Below the pieces are notes generated by a model. That model ran no database searches. It saw nothing but the letters and a program-made list of their open reading frames with translations, and was not told where the DNA came from. Shown here one piece after another: positions 41,712-50,283 of a DNA stretch of 64,000 nt. The stretch lies in NCBI GenBank assembly GCA_963972525.1, contig CAXAUZ010000008.1:98098-162097 (forward strand), given 5' to 3'. The DNA is from Salinilacustrithrix sp003476595. Its GTDB lineage: Bacteria > Actinomycetota > Acidimicrobiia > Acidimicrobiales > Salinilacustritrichaceae. A program made the position numbers and the translations under genes. How positions within the stretch are numbered: the stretch's first letter is position 1; each line of letters opens with the position of its first letter.

Positions 41712-42484
41712 GCGCTGCGGTCCCGGAGCTGGATGATCTGCGCCTCGCTCGGCACGTCGACGACGACGCGCATGCCGCCGTGCTCCAGCACCTCCATGGG
41801 CGAGCCGTAGGTGGCCTCGAGCACCGACGGGACGAGCACCTCGTGGGGGGCGCCCGCGCCGATGACCTCCTTGTTCAGGCAGACCAACCGGGGCAGGTGG
41901 GCGGCGATGCCGTTGAGGTCGTGGGTCGTCAGCACGATGCCGAGCCCGCCGTCGTGGAGCTCACCCAGCAGGTGGAGGATCTCGTGCCGGGTGCGCACGT
42001 CGACCCCCGACGTGGGCTCGTCGAGCAGCAGCAGGTCCGGCTCGGCGAGCAGGGCGCGGGCGAGGAACACCCGCTGCTGCTGGCCACCGGAGAGGGCCCG
42101 GATGTGGCGGCCGGCGAGGTCGCCGATGCCGAGGCGGTCGAGCACCCGGGCCACGTCGGCCTTCTCCGCCTTCGAGGCCCACGGCAGGAGGCGGCCCCGG
42201 ACCCGTGACATCAGCACGCACTGGGCGACGGTGACCGGGAAGTCCCAGTCGATCTGCTCGACCTGGGGCACGTAGCCGAGGCGGGTGCCGGCGGGCCGCT
42301 CGAGCCGGCCCGCGCTCACCGGGACGCTCCCGAGCAGGACGCGCAGCAGCGTGGACTTCCCCGAACCGGACGGGCCGACGATGCCCACGAAGTCGCCGCG
42401 GTCGATCTGGAGGTCGACCCCGGTGATGACGGACCCGTCGCCGTAGCCGGCGGCGACTCCCTCGAGGGTGAGGAGCGGGGTCAC
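41708..42484 (-). CDS. Metal (Zn/Mn) ABC transporter ATP-binding protein
   Basis: A 258-residue ABC ATPase. Walker A is GPSGSGKST at residues 36-44, the signature is LSGGQQQR, Walker B is LLLLDEPTSGVD, and the switch His is in TTHDLNG. YVPQVEQIDWDFPVTV is typical of Mn/Zn-type ATPases. It powers uptake through the permease gene that follows. It starts at a GTG 21 nt after the binding-protein gene, with its own TAGCGT hexamer 7 nt upstream. Confidence 0.93.
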   Translation of the reverse strand: MTPLLTLEGVAAGYGDGSVITGVDLQIDRGDFVGIVGPSGSGKSTLLRVLLGSVPVSAGRLERPAGTRLGYVPQVEQIDWDFPVTVAQCVLMSRVRGRLLPWASKAEKADVARVLDRLGIGDLAGRHIRALSGGQQQRVFLARALLAEPDLLLLDEPTSGVDVRTRHEILHLLGELHDGGLGIVLTTHDLNGIAAHLPRLVCLNKEVIGAGAPHEVLVPSVLEATYGSPMEVLEHGGMRVVVDVPSEAQIIQLRDRSA

Positions 42485-42491
42485 CGGAGCG

Positions 42492-42497
42492 ACGCTA
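42492..42497 (-). promoter_or_regulatory. Probable internal -10 hexamer of the ABC ATPase gene (leaderless)
   Basis: The minus strand reads TAGCGT, ending 7 nt before the GTG at 42484, within the transporter operon. It could give the ATPase and permease a start of their own. Confidence 0.45.
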
Positions 42498-42505
42498 CCG
42501 CTGGT

Positions 42506-43522
42506 TCACTGCGGATAATCCGCGGTATCGGGCCCGACCCGGCGCAGCTCGAGCTGCTCGAGCGCCTCGGGATCACCGCCGAGGACCTCGACGATCGTGG
42601 CGTAGTTGGAGCGCATCAGGGCCAGCCAGCTGTGGTCCTCGTCACCCGGCTCGCCGGGGAGGTCGTCGTCGCGGAGGTCGGCGACGTACTCGGCGCCGGC
42701 CTCCTCTGCGATCGTCTCCAGCACGGGGGACGGGAAGACCTCGGAGCCGAACACCGCCGGGACGCCCTCGGCCCGGATCTGGTCGACCAGGTCGGCCACG
42801 GCGCGCGGCGATGGGTCGCCGAAGTCCTCGGGCTGCACCGCCCCGACGACGGTCCACCCGTAGGTCTGGGCCCAGTAGGCGTAGGCGTCGTGGTAGGTCA
42901 CGAGCTTGCGGTTGTCCTCGGGCACGGTGTCCAGGGCGGTGCGCAGGGCGGTGTCGAGCTCGTCGACGATCCCGTCGAACTCGGCCCGGTTGGCCTCGTA
43001 GGTCTCGGCGTTGTCCGGATCGACCTCGCTCATCGTGTCGGCGATGTAGCGGGCGTAGCCCTTGGCGAGGGTCGGGTCGGTCCACAGGTGGGGGTTGGGC
43101 TTGCCCTCGTCCTCCGGGAACGAGAAGTCGTAGAGGTAGTCGTCCGGGCTGACGATGAGGTCGCCGAGCTCCACGATGGTGGCGTCCCCCGCCACGTCGC
43201 GGGCCAGCGCCAGCGTCGGCTCCTCCAGCTGGAGGCCGTTGGCGAACACCACGTCGGCACCCTCGAGCACCTCCGACACCGACGGCGACGGCTCGAAGGT
43301 GTGGGAGTTGGTGCCCTCGGGGACGACCCCCTGGATCCGGGCGAGGTCACCGATGACGTCGGCGGCGATGGAGGTGATCGGGCTCACCGTCGTGACCACG
43401 ACCAGCCGGTCGTCTCCGCCGCCGTCCGATCCGGCCGCGTCGTCGTCACCGCCGCACGCACCCGCGACGAGGGCGATCGGGAGCAGCAGGGCCAGCGGGG
43501 CCAGCAGGCGAGATCTCGTCAT
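42506..43522 (-). CDS. Metal (Zn/Mn) ABC transporter substrate-binding lipoprotein
   Basis: A 338-residue periplasmic-type binding protein of cluster A-I. The signal peptide ends in the lipobox LVAGAC (Cys23), so it is lipid-anchored. Metal ligands are visible as NSHTFEP (His), NPHLWTDP (His), TYHDAYAYWA (His) and the Asp/Glu of VFGSEVFPS. There is no long His-rich loop as in many ZnuA proteins; instead PEDEGKPNPH is short and acidic. It delivers the metal to the permease. The ATG at 43522 has TATCGT 8 nt upstream. Confidence 0.9.
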   Translation of the reverse strand: MTRSRLLAPLALLLPIALVAGACGGDDDAAGSDGGGDDRLVVVTTVSPITSIAADVIGDLARIQGVVPEGTNSHTFEPSPSVSEVLEGADVVFANGLQLEEPTLALARDVAGDATIVELGDLIVSPDDYLYDFSFPEDEGKPNPHLWTDPTLAKGYARYIADTMSEVDPDNAETYEANRAEFDGIVDELDTALRTALDTVPEDNRKLVTYHDAYAYWAQTYGWTVVGAVQPEDFGDPSPRAVADLVDQIRAEGVPAVFGSEVFPSPVLETIAEEAGAEYVADLRDDDLPGEPGDEDHSWLALMRSNYATIVEVLGGDPEALEQLELRRVGPDTADYPQ

Positions 43523-43530
43523 GGATCGGG

Positions 43531-43536
43531 ACGATA
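43531..43536 (-). promoter_or_regulatory. Probable -10 hexamer of the metal transporter operon (leaderless)
   Basis: The minus strand reads TATCGT, ending 8 nt before the ATG at 43522. It is within the 87-nt divergent region with the Fur-family gene. Confidence 0.45.
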
Positions 43537-43597
43537 GCCACCTGCAACCTGTTCCCAACACGCGCCCCCAGGGATCGGAGGTGGCCGGGGCGGTCGC

Positions 43598-43603
43598 TAC
43601 TGT
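43598..43603 (+). promoter_or_regulatory. Probable -10 hexamer of the Fur-family gene (leaderless)
   Basis: TACTGT ends 6 nt before the ATG at 43610. Confidence 0.5.
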
Positions 43604-43609
43604 CCGGAG

Positions 43610-44050
43610 ATGGCTGCTGCGACCGCGGACGACCTGGTCGACCAGCTCCGCAGCCGAGGCGTCCGCATCACCGCGCCCCGCCGTGCCGTGGTCGAGGCGC
43701 TGGTCGAGATCGGCTCGCACGTCACGGCCGAGACCCTCCATGCTCGCGTGCAGGCCCGGCATCCGGACGTCAGCCACTCGAGCATCTACCGGACGCTGGA
43801 CCTGCTGACCGAGCTGGGCATCGTCACCCACGTCCACCTCGGCCACGGCCCGGCCGAGTTCCACCTCGCCGACGACGAGCACTCGCACCTCGTCTGCAAC
43901 GGGTGCGGTGCCGTGCTCGAGATCGACTGCGCGGTCACCGACCCCTTCGCCAGGACCGTCGTCGACCGGTTCGGGTTCCAGCTGGACCTGCGCCACTTCG
44001 CCCTCACCGGGTGGTGCCGCCGGTGCCGGCCCGGGGGAGGCGGCAGTTGA
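43610..44050 (+). CDS. Fur-family metal-responsive repressor (Zur-like)
   Basis: A 146-residue Fur-family regulator. The winged helix holds RGVRITAPRRAVVEALVEIGSHVTAETLHARV and SHSSIYRTLDLLTELGIV. The metal-binding half has the regulatory His cluster (HVHLGHGPAEFHLADDEHSH) and two CxxC structural zinc pairs, CNGCG and CRRC. Its position opposite a metal uptake operon fits Zur (zinc) or a manganese sensor. Its stop is overlapped by trkH (TTGA), so the two may be co-transcribed. Confidence 0.88.
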   Translation: MAAATADDLVDQLRSRGVRITAPRRAVVEALVEIGSHVTAETLHARVQARHPDVSHSSIYRTLDLLTELGIVTHVHLGHGPAEFHLADDEHSHLVCNGCGAVLEIDCAVTDPFARTVVDRFGFQLDLRHFALTGWCRRCRPGGGGS

Positions 44051-45591
44051 TCGGCGGTGACGCGACGACGAGCTTCCGCACGCCGTCGCGCCGCTGGCCC
44101 AGCCTCAGCGCCCACGTGGGCGGCGCCGCCATGCTCTTCGTCGCCGCCGGCATCATCGTCTCCGCGCTCGTGGAGCTCGGGGCCGGGGGCGACGAGACCG
44201 CGACGATGATGCTGGCCGCCGGCGTCGTGGCGGTGACCGGGTTCGTGCTGTGGCGGGGCACCCAGGTGCCGGCGAAGATGACGGCGTCGGCCACCTTCGT
44301 CGCCGTCGGCAGCACCTGGCTCCTGGCGTCTATCGCGGGCGCCGTCCCGTACCTGCTCACCGGGACCTTCGGCTCGATCGACAACGCCCTGTTCGAGTCG
44401 GTCTCGGGCTTCACCGGAACCGGCTCCACCGTGCTCGCACCGATCGAGGCGGCGCCGAGGGGCGTGCTGTTCTGGCGCAACCTCACCCAGTGGTACGGCG
44501 GCACCGGCATCGTCGTGCTCGCCGTGGCGATCCTGCCCTTCCTCGGCGTGGGCGGCATGGACATGCTCAGCGCCGAGGCGCCGGGGCCGACCACGGATCG
44601 CCTCGCCCCGCGCATCTCCGAGACGGCCCGGCGGCTGTGGCAGGTGTACGCCGGGCTCACCGTGGCCGCCATCGCCCTGCTGCTGGCGGTCGGCATGTCA
44701 CCCTTCGACGCCGTCACCCACGCCTTCACCGCCGTCTCCACCGGCGGCCTGTCCCCCTACGACTCCTCGATCGCCGCCTTCGACTCGGTGGCGGTGGAGC
44801 TGGCGCTCGTGGTGCTCATGCTCGTGTCGGCCACCAGCTTCACCCTCCACTGGCGCGCCGTCACGGGCCGGCCCCGCATCTACGCGGAGTCCCCCCTGCT
44901 GCGCTTCTACCTCGGTGTCTTCGTCGTGTTCACCGCCGCGGTCACCGCGCTGCTGTGGACCCAGCAGGGCCTCGGCTTCGGCAAGTCGCTCCGGGACGCC
45001 ACGTTCAACGTCGCCTCGCTGCTCACGTCGACCGGGTTCGGCACCGCCGACTTCGTCCAGTGGGTCCCCGGCACCCAGCTGCTGCTGCTCGCCCTCATGG
45101 TGTCGGGCGGGATGGCCGGCTCGACGTCGGGCGGGCTGAAGCTGGTGCGGGCCCGGGTGCTCCTGATCCACGCTCTCCGGGAGCTGCGCCGCATCCGCCA
45201 CCCCCGTGCCGTCCTGCCGGTGCGGTTGGGCCGGGACGCGATGCCGGAGCGGATCGTGCAGCGCGTCATCGGCTACGCCCTGCTCTACGTCGTCTTCATC
45301 GGCGTCGGCTGCCTGGCCCTCACGTTCCTCGGCTCCGGGCTCACCGAGGCGGCGGGTGCGGCCACCTCCGCCATGGGCAACATGGGCCCGGCGCTCGGCG
45401 AGGCCGGCCCGGCGTCCAACTACCTGTACTTCTCCCGGCCCGCGCGCGGGCTGCTGATGGTGATGATGCTGGCCGGCCGCCTCGAGATCTTCCCGGTGCT
45501 CTACGTCATCGGGCGCATCACCGGCGCCCTGCCGGGTGGACCGCTGCGCCGCGCCGTGCGCCGCACCACCGCGCTCGTCCCGACGTCGTGA
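44047..45591 (+). CDS. TrkH/KtrB-type potassium uptake membrane protein
   Basis: A 514-residue membrane protein with the four pore loops of the TrkH/Ktr/HKT family: SVSGFTGTGST, AFTAVSTGGLSPYD, SLLTSTGFGTADF and SAMGNMGPALG. The Gly of each loop, which forms the potassium filter, is kept in all four. It imports potassium using an ion gradient. No TrkA/KtrA subunit gene is beside it. The TTG at 44047 is coupled to the regulator's stop (TTGA) and is preferred over later starts that would lose the first helix. Confidence 0.88.
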   Translation: MIGGDATTSFRTPSRRWPSLSAHVGGAAMLFVAAGIIVSALVELGAGGDETATMMLAAGVVAVTGFVLWRGTQVPAKMTASATFVAVGSTWLLASIAGAVPYLLTGTFGSIDNALFESVSGFTGTGSTVLAPIEAAPRGVLFWRNLTQWYGGTGIVVLAVAILPFLGVGGMDMLSAEAPGPTTDRLAPRISETARRLWQVYAGLTVAAIALLLAVGMSPFDAVTHAFTAVSTGGLSPYDSSIAAFDSVAVELALVVLMLVSATSFTLHWRAVTGRPRIYAESPLLRFYLGVFVVFTAAVTALLWTQQGLGFGKSLRDATFNVASLLTSTGFGTADFVQWVPGTQLLLLALMVSGGMAGSTSGGLKLVRARVLLIHALRELRRIRHPRAVLPVRLGRDAMPERIVQRVIGYALLYVVFIGVGCLALTFLGSGLTEAAGAATSAMGNMGPALGEAGPASNYLYFSRPARGLLMVMMLAGRLEIFPVLYVIGRITGALPGGPLRRAVRRTTALVPTS

Positions 45592-45639
45592 CCGCTGCGA
45601 GGATGGCACCACCCTCGCCCCCTCCCCCCGGAGATCCAC

Positions 45640-46158
45640 ATGCCCGTCTACGCACTCGGCGACCTCACCCCCACCATCGCCCACGACGCCTTCGTCCACC
45701 CCGATGCGGTCGTGATCGGCGACGTCACCATCGGCTCGGAGTCCACGGTCTGGCCCGGCGCGGTCCTGCGCGGTGACAGCGGCCCGATCACCGTCGGCGA
45801 GCGCACGTCCATCCAGGACGGGTCGGTCATCCACACCACCGAGTGGGCCCCGACCCAGATCGGCAACGGCTGCGTCATCGGCCACATCGTCCACCTCGAG
45901 GGCTGCATCATCGAAGACGACGCCCTCGTGGGCTCGGGCAGCGTGGTGCTGCACAAGGCCATCGTCCGCACCGGCGGCCTGGTCGGGGCCAACGCCGTCT
46001 GCAGCGGCGGCTTCGAGGTGCCCTCCGGCGCCATGGCCCTCGGCGTGCCGGCCAAGCTCCGCCACGACGCCGTGGACCTGGCCATGATCCAGGAGTCCGC
46101 CGAGTTCTACCGGGACCGCGGCCACCGCTACCGGCAGGAGCTGCGCCGCATCGACTGA
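45640..46158 (+). CDS. Gamma-class carbonic anhydrase-like protein
   Basis: A 172-residue left-handed beta-helix protein of the gamma carbonic anhydrase family. Hexapeptide repeats run through GDVTIGSESTVWPGAVLRGDSG, and the zinc His residues can be seen in SVIHTTEW and IGHIVHLEGC. The tail is GVPAKLRHDAVDL with a final helix. Proteins of this group (YrdA/PaaY/CaiE-like) may be true carbonic anhydrases or related hydratases or thioesterases. A CGGAGA 6 nt before the ATG acts as ribosome binding site. Confidence 0.88.
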   Translation: MPVYALGDLTPTIAHDAFVHPDAVVIGDVTIGSESTVWPGAVLRGDSGPITVGERTSIQDGSVIHTTEWAPTQIGNGCVIGHIVHLEGCIIEDDALVGSGSVVLHKAIVRTGGLVGANAVCSGGFEVPSGAMALGVPAKLRHDAVDLAMIQESAEFYRDRGHRYRQELRRID

Positions 46159-46183
46159 GGTGCCGTGGGTAGGGGACCAAGGC

Positions 46184-47731
46184 ATGACCCTCCCCACCGC
46201 CGCCTCGGTCACCCGCAACCCCTCCCAGGAGCAGCTGCGCGACTGGGTCCTGGCCCACATGTCCCGCGTGCAGGTCAGCGAGCACGGCAACATCGGCTAC
46301 ACGACGATGGTCACCGCCCGGCTCGCGCCGTCGACCGCGTTCGTGTCCGACCAGCCGACGGGCAAGCCGACGATGTCGCGCGCCGAGTACGAGCAGTGGG
46401 CCGAGGAGCAGGACGCGTTCATCGCCGACCAGGACATGGTGCTCATCGAGGGCTACATCGGCCCGGATCCCGACTTCCGCACGCCCGTCCGCCTCCTCAT
46501 CGAGCGCAAGAGCTCGAACATCCCGGCGATGCAGCAGCAGCTGTACTTCCCGGTCGAGGACGAGGCCGGCTTCGAGGAGGAGCACGCCGAGCACGGCTTC
46601 ACGGTGATCTACACGCCCGGCCTCCTGGCGCCGGGCAAGCCCGACGACCGGCTCATCGCCGTGGACCTCGACCACTACGTCACCCGGGTGTTCGGATCCG
46701 ACTACTTCGGTGAGTCCAAGATGGGCGGCCTGCGCATGTGGAACCACCTGGTCCACGAGCGCGGCGGGCTGGCCATGCACTCGGGCGCCAAGGTCTTCCC
46801 CGCCGAGGAGACCGGGTCGGGCGAGGAGGAGCTGGCGCTGATCATCGGCCTGTCGGGCACGGGCAAGACGACCACCACGTTCCGCGAGGTGAAGGGCTCG
46901 CTGCCGGTGCAGGACGACTTCATCGGCCTCATGCCCGACGGCACCGTGCACGCCACCGAGAACGGGTGCTTCGCGAAGACCTACGGCCTCGACGCCGACG
47001 ACGAGCCCACCATCCACGGCGGCGCGATCGACCCCGAGGCGTGGCTCGAGAACACCCGGATCGATCCGATCACCAGGCAGATCGACTTCTTCGACGATCG
47101 CTACACGGCCAACGGCCGGGTCACGTTCCCCCTCGCGGAAATCCGCCACCGGGACCCACGGGATCTCCCGAAGGCCCGGTACCTGTTCATCCTGAACCGC
47201 AACGAGGACATCATCCCCGCCGTGGCCCGCCTCCGACCCGAGCAGGCCGCGCACTACTTCATGCTCGGCGAGACCAAGGGCACGAGCGCCGGCGGGGCGG
47301 CCGAGGCCGGCAAGCGGCTCCGGGTGCCCGGCACGAACCCGTTCTGGTTCGAAGACGACGCCTCCCAGGCCAACCGGCTGCTGGAGATCCTCGAGCAGCA
47401 CCCGCTCGAGGTGTACCTGCTGAACACCGGCCGGGTCGGCGGCGACGCCGACGACGACCGGTCCAAGAAGGTCACCATCGACGTGTCGGCTGCGGTGCAG
47501 GCCGGCATCGTCGACGGCACGATCGAGTGGGAGACCGACCCGGACTTCGGCTACGACGTCGCCACGTCGATCCCCGGGATCGACGACGACGAGCTGCTCC
47601 AGCCCCGTCGCCTGTACCAGCGCCAGGGCCGGGACGAGGAGTACGGGGAGCTGGTCGAGCGGCTGCGCCGGGAGCGCGCCGAGTACCTCGACGGCTTCCC
47701 CGCCCTCGACGACCGGGTCCGGACCGCCTGA
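46184..47731 (+). CDS. pckA: Phosphoenolpyruvate carboxykinase (ATP type), divergent
   Basis: A 515-residue protein of the ATP-dependent PEPCK family, which converts oxaloacetate to phosphoenolpyruvate. Shared blocks are DYFGESKMGGLRMWNHLV (with GESKMGG for the usual GEMKKG), LAMHSGA with the metal-ligand His, IIGLSGTGKTTTTF (P-loop), QDDFIGLM (Asp-Asp) and ENGCFAKTYGL. The C-terminal part, ETKGTSAGGAAEAGKRLRVP, departs from the common SGFTAKLAGTE, so this is a distinct branch. The ATG at 46184 follows AGGGGA by 7 nt. Confidence 0.8.
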   Translation: MTLPTAASVTRNPSQEQLRDWVLAHMSRVQVSEHGNIGYTTMVTARLAPSTAFVSDQPTGKPTMSRAEYEQWAEEQDAFIADQDMVLIEGYIGPDPDFRTPVRLLIERKSSNIPAMQQQLYFPVEDEAGFEEEHAEHGFTVIYTPGLLAPGKPDDRLIAVDLDHYVTRVFGSDYFGESKMGGLRMWNHLVHERGGLAMHSGAKVFPAEETGSGEEELALIIGLSGTGKTTTTFREVKGSLPVQDDFIGLMPDGTVHATENGCFAKTYGLDADDEPTIHGGAIDPEAWLENTRIDPITRQIDFFDDRYTANGRVTFPLAEIRHRDPRDLPKARYLFILNRNEDIIPAVARLRPEQAAHYFMLGETKGTSAGGAAEAGKRLRVPGTNPFWFEDDASQANRLLEILEQHPLEVYLLNTGRVGGDADDDRSKKVTIDVSAAVQAGIVDGTIEWETDPDFGYDVATSIPGIDDDELLQPRRLYQRQGRDEEYGELVERLRRERAEYLDGFPALDDRVRTA

Positions 47732-47741
47732 GCGTTCGGGG

Positions 47742-48020
47742 CTAGTTCTCGCCGGCGTTGCGGATCTTGCCGATCGCTTCCTTGCACGCCGGGCAGACCG
47801 GGTAGCGGTCGGGGTCCCGGGTGGGCACCCACTTCTTGCCGCAGAGCGCCTCGATGGCCTCGCCGGTGATGTAGGCCCGCGTCACGTCCTCCTTGCGGCA
47901 GATGTGCGCGTACTTGTCGTGGTCACCGTCGCCCGTGGTCGGCTGGACGGTGGTGTCCGGCGTGATCGTGGGCGTCGGAGACGTGCTCGGCTCGGAAGCG
48001 TGGACGGGGCGCATCCCCAT
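47742..48020 (-). CDS. DUF3039 small zinc-ribbon-like protein
   Basis: A 92-residue protein of the actinobacterial DUF3039 family. Its conserved half begins HDKYAHICRKEDVTRAYITG and contains the Cys residues of ALCGKKWVPTRDPDRYPVCPACK, which could bind zinc. The N-terminal 35 residues are Ser/Thr/Pro-rich and disordered. Function is unknown. It starts 5 nt after the P450 stop, so both are likely on one message. ATG codons at 48020 and 48014 are both possible. Confidence 0.8.
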   Translation of the reverse strand: MGMRPVHASEPSTSPTPTITPDTTVQPTTGDGDHDKYAHICRKEDVTRAYITGEAIEALCGKKWVPTRDPDRYPVCPACKEAIGKIRNAGEN

Positions 48021-48025
48021 CGACG

Positions 48026-49213
48026 CTACCGGGCGTCGAAGGCCAGTCCGAACGATCGCACGGCCGGGGCGAAGATGTTGGGCTCGACGTCGATCTCGTC
48101 CTCGACCCGCAGGTTCGTCCACTCCCGGGTGAGCGTGCCGAGCAGGATCTCGAGCTCGCGACGGGCGAAGTTGGCGCCGAGGCAGAAGTGGGTGCCGTAG
48201 CCGAAGGCCACGTGCGGGTTCGGCGAGCGGGTGACGTCGAAGGTGAACGGGTCCTCGAACACGTCCTCGTCGCGGTTCGCCGATGGGTAGACGAGGGCGA
48301 GCCGGTCGCCGGCCTTGATCGTGCGGCCCCGCAGCTCGACGTCCTCGGTGGCCTTGCGGAACATGTTGTTGAGGGGCGTGACCCACCGGATGACCTCGTC
48401 CACCGCCGAGGGGATGAGCTCGGGGCGCTCGTGGAGCAGCTCCCACTGGTCGTTGTGGTCGCAGAAGGTGCGCAGCCCGTGGGCGATGGCGGTGCGGGTG
48501 GTCTCGGCGCCGCCGGCGATGAACAGGCCGACCTCGTTGAAGATCGTGTCCTGCGAGAGCGGGTCACCCTCGATCTCGGCGTTGGCCCAGGTCGAGATGA
48601 GCCCGTGGGCCGGGCAGCCCCGCAGGTCGGTGACCTTGGACTCGACCATCCCCCAGATCTCCATGGTGGCCGCCATCAGCCCGGCCATGGCCTCCTGGTC
48701 GAACAGCACCGAGTCGATGCGCATGAGCCGCTCGGACCAGCTCTTCACCGTGCGCCACTCGTCCTCGGGCAGCCCGAGCAGGTTGCAGGTGAAGCGGGCC
48801 GGCAGCTGCCCGGCGATGGCGTCGACGACCTCGCAGCGCCCCTGCGGGGTGAGCGGGTCGACCATGGCGGCGATCATCGCCTCGAACTGGGCCGACTGCT
48901 CGCGCACGGCCTTGGGCGTGAAGCCCCGGTTGACGAGGCGGCGCTGCTGGAGGTGGCGCGGGTCGTCGTTGGCGATCATGTTCGACTCGGTCGGCGTCTC
49001 GTTCAGGCGGTAGGTGCGCAGCGAGGAGAACACCTCCGAGTGGCGCTCCACGTGCTGGACGTCGGCGTGGCGGGTGATGGCCCACAGCTCGTTGGCCTCG
49101 TCCCAGTGCACGGGATCGTTGGCCCTCGCCCACGTCCACGCTTCGTGCTGCCGGGACCGCCAGAACTCGGGGTCGCGCAGGTCGATGGTGATGGGGGGCT
49201 GGATCGTGCTCAC
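48026..49213 (-). CDS. Cytochrome P450
   Basis: A 395-residue bacterial P450. The I-helix oxygen-binding block is FIAGGAETTRTAIAHGL, the K-helix ExxR is in DEVIRWVTP, and the heme block is AFGYGTHFCLGANFARRE, with the axial Cys. No fused redox domain or membrane anchor is seen, and no ferredoxin gene lies beside it. The N-terminal half (RDPEFWRSRQHEAWTWARANDPVHWDEA) resembles steroid- or alkane-type actinobacterial P450s; the substrate is unknown. The GTG at 49213 is favoured over TTG at 49237, since CAGGAT lies 6 nt before it. Confidence 0.93.
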   Translation of the reverse strand: MSTIQPPITIDLRDPEFWRSRQHEAWTWARANDPVHWDEANELWAITRHADVQHVERHSEVFSSLRTYRLNETPTESNMIANDDPRHLQQRRLVNRGFTPKAVREQSAQFEAMIAAMVDPLTPQGRCEVVDAIAGQLPARFTCNLLGLPEDEWRTVKSWSERLMRIDSVLFDQEAMAGLMAATMEIWGMVESKVTDLRGCPAHGLISTWANAEIEGDPLSQDTIFNEVGLFIAGGAETTRTAIAHGLRTFCDHNDQWELLHERPELIPSAVDEVIRWVTPLNNMFRKATEDVELRGRTIKAGDRLALVYPSANRDEDVFEDPFTFDVTRSPNPHVAFGYGTHFCLGANFARRELEILLGTLTREWTNLRVEDEIDVEPNIFAPAVRSFGLAFDAR

Positions 49214-49223
49214 CGGTCCATCC

Positions 49224-49247
49224 TGCCAAGCTGGCAACGCCCGTTGC
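49224..49247 (-). terminator. Two overlapping palindromes between azlD and the P450 gene
   Basis: TGCCA-AGC-TGGCA (49224-49236) and GCAACG-CC-CGTTGC (49234-49247) overlap. On the minus strand they begin 11 nt after the azlD stop and precede the P450 start. They could end the azlCD message or bind a regulator of the P450 gene. Confidence 0.35.
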
Positions 49248-49258
49248 AGGGAGCCCGA

Positions 49259-49573
49259 TCAGGTGAGCTGCTCGACCGCCACGAGCGCGACCATCCCGAC
49301 GACCAGGGTGAGGCCGACGTTGCGGGTCCTCCACGACACGAAGGCGGCCAGCACGCCGGCGAGGAGCCGGGGCTGCCACAGGTCCAGCTGCCCGGTGGGG
49401 CGGACGAGGGCCGGCACCACGAGCGCGGCGAGCACCGCCGGCGGGATCTGGCGCAGCACCCGCTGGGCCAGGGGTGGCAGGTCCACGAACCGGTTGGCGA
49501 AGGCGAGGAACGAGGCCCGCATCGCGTACGTGCCCGCGCCGGCCAGCAGGATGGCGATCCAGGTCCCGCTCAT
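49259..49573 (-). CDS. azlD: AzlD-type small subunit (second set)
   Basis: A 104-residue hydrophobic protein with the AzlD plan: GAGTYAMRASFLAFANRF, then LPPLAQRVLRQIPPAVLAALVVPAL, and a last helix GLTLVVGMVALVAVEQL. The spacing is that of the family. It overlaps the azlC stop by four bases (ATGA). It is not a close copy of the AzlD at 354-665. Confidence 0.86.
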   Translation of the reverse strand: MSGTWIAILLAGAGTYAMRASFLAFANRFVDLPPLAQRVLRQIPPAVLAALVVPALVRPTGQLDLWQPRLLAGVLAAFVSWRTRNVGLTLVVGMVALVAVEQLT

Positions 49574-50283
49574 CGCGGGGTCACCTCGCGCCGGCGCTCC
49601 TGGTGGCCCTCGGCGAGCGCGCCGGCGACGATGCCGGCGACTCCGCCGATGAGGATCGAGAGGCGGGCCGCGCCCAGCTCGGCGGCCAGCACCGCCGTCG
49701 TACCACCGACCGCGGCGGCGACCACGCTCGGCCACCGCTGGAGCACGGGCACGAGCAGCACCAGGAAGACGAGCGGGACGGCGAAGTCGAGCGGCACGTC
49801 GTCGGGCACGCTGCTGCCGACCAGCGCGCCGATCACCGTGGTGATCTGCCACGACGTCCAGAGCAGGATGCCGATGGCGAAGAAGTACGGCAGTCGCTGC
49901 CTGCGGTCGTCGTTGCCGTCCCACCGGATGACCGAGAGCGCGTAGGCCTGGTCCACGAGCAGGTAGCTGACCCGCAGCCGGGCCCCGAGGCGCTCGGAGG
50001 ACAGGGTGGGCGCGAGCGACGCCGAGTACAGCAGCATGCGGAGGTTGATGGTCAGCGCGGTCACCACGGCGACCGCGACACCGCCGCCGCTGCCGAGCAC
50101 GTCGGCCATGGCCAGCTGGCTGGCGCCGGCGAAGAGCAGGAGCGACATGGCGACCGCGTGGCCGAGGTCGAGCCCTTCGGCGATCGGCGCGGCACCGGCC
50201 ACGAGCCCGAAGGGGATGATGCCGACGAGCATGGGCGCGACGTCCGTGATCCCGTCGCGCATGGCCTGGCGGCGGGCGGTCAC
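49570..50283 (-). CDS. azlC: AzlC-type branched-chain amino acid exporter large subunit (second set)
   Basis: A 237-residue complete AzlC. The N-terminal block is RDGITDVAPMLVGIIPFGLVAGAA and the next is LLLFAGASQLAMADVLGSGG, then ALTINLRMLLYSASLAP; the C-terminus carries PLDFAVPLVFLVLLVPVLQRWP. This is a full-length relative of the partial protein at 1-357, with AzlD following. The GTG start overlaps the stop of the MFS gene upstream (GTGA), so all three genes may be one operon. Confidence 0.9.
   Translation of the reverse strand: MTARRQAMRDGITDVAPMLVGIIPFGLVAGAAPIAEGLDLGHAVAMSLLLFAGASQLAMADVLGSGGGVAVAVVTALTINLRMLLYSASLAPTLSSERLGARLRVSYLLVDQAYALSVIRWDGNDDRRQRLPYFFAIGILLWTSWQITTVIGALVGSSVPDDVPLDFAVPLVFLVLLVPVLQRWPSVVAAAVGGTTAVLAAELGAARLSILIGGVAGIVAGALAEGHQERRREVTPR

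Noticed and set aside
43523..43609. A classical Zur box between the metal transporter and the Fur-family gene
   Set aside because: No AT-rich TGAAAAT-like palindrome is present; only GC-rich sequence and the two -10-like hexamers.
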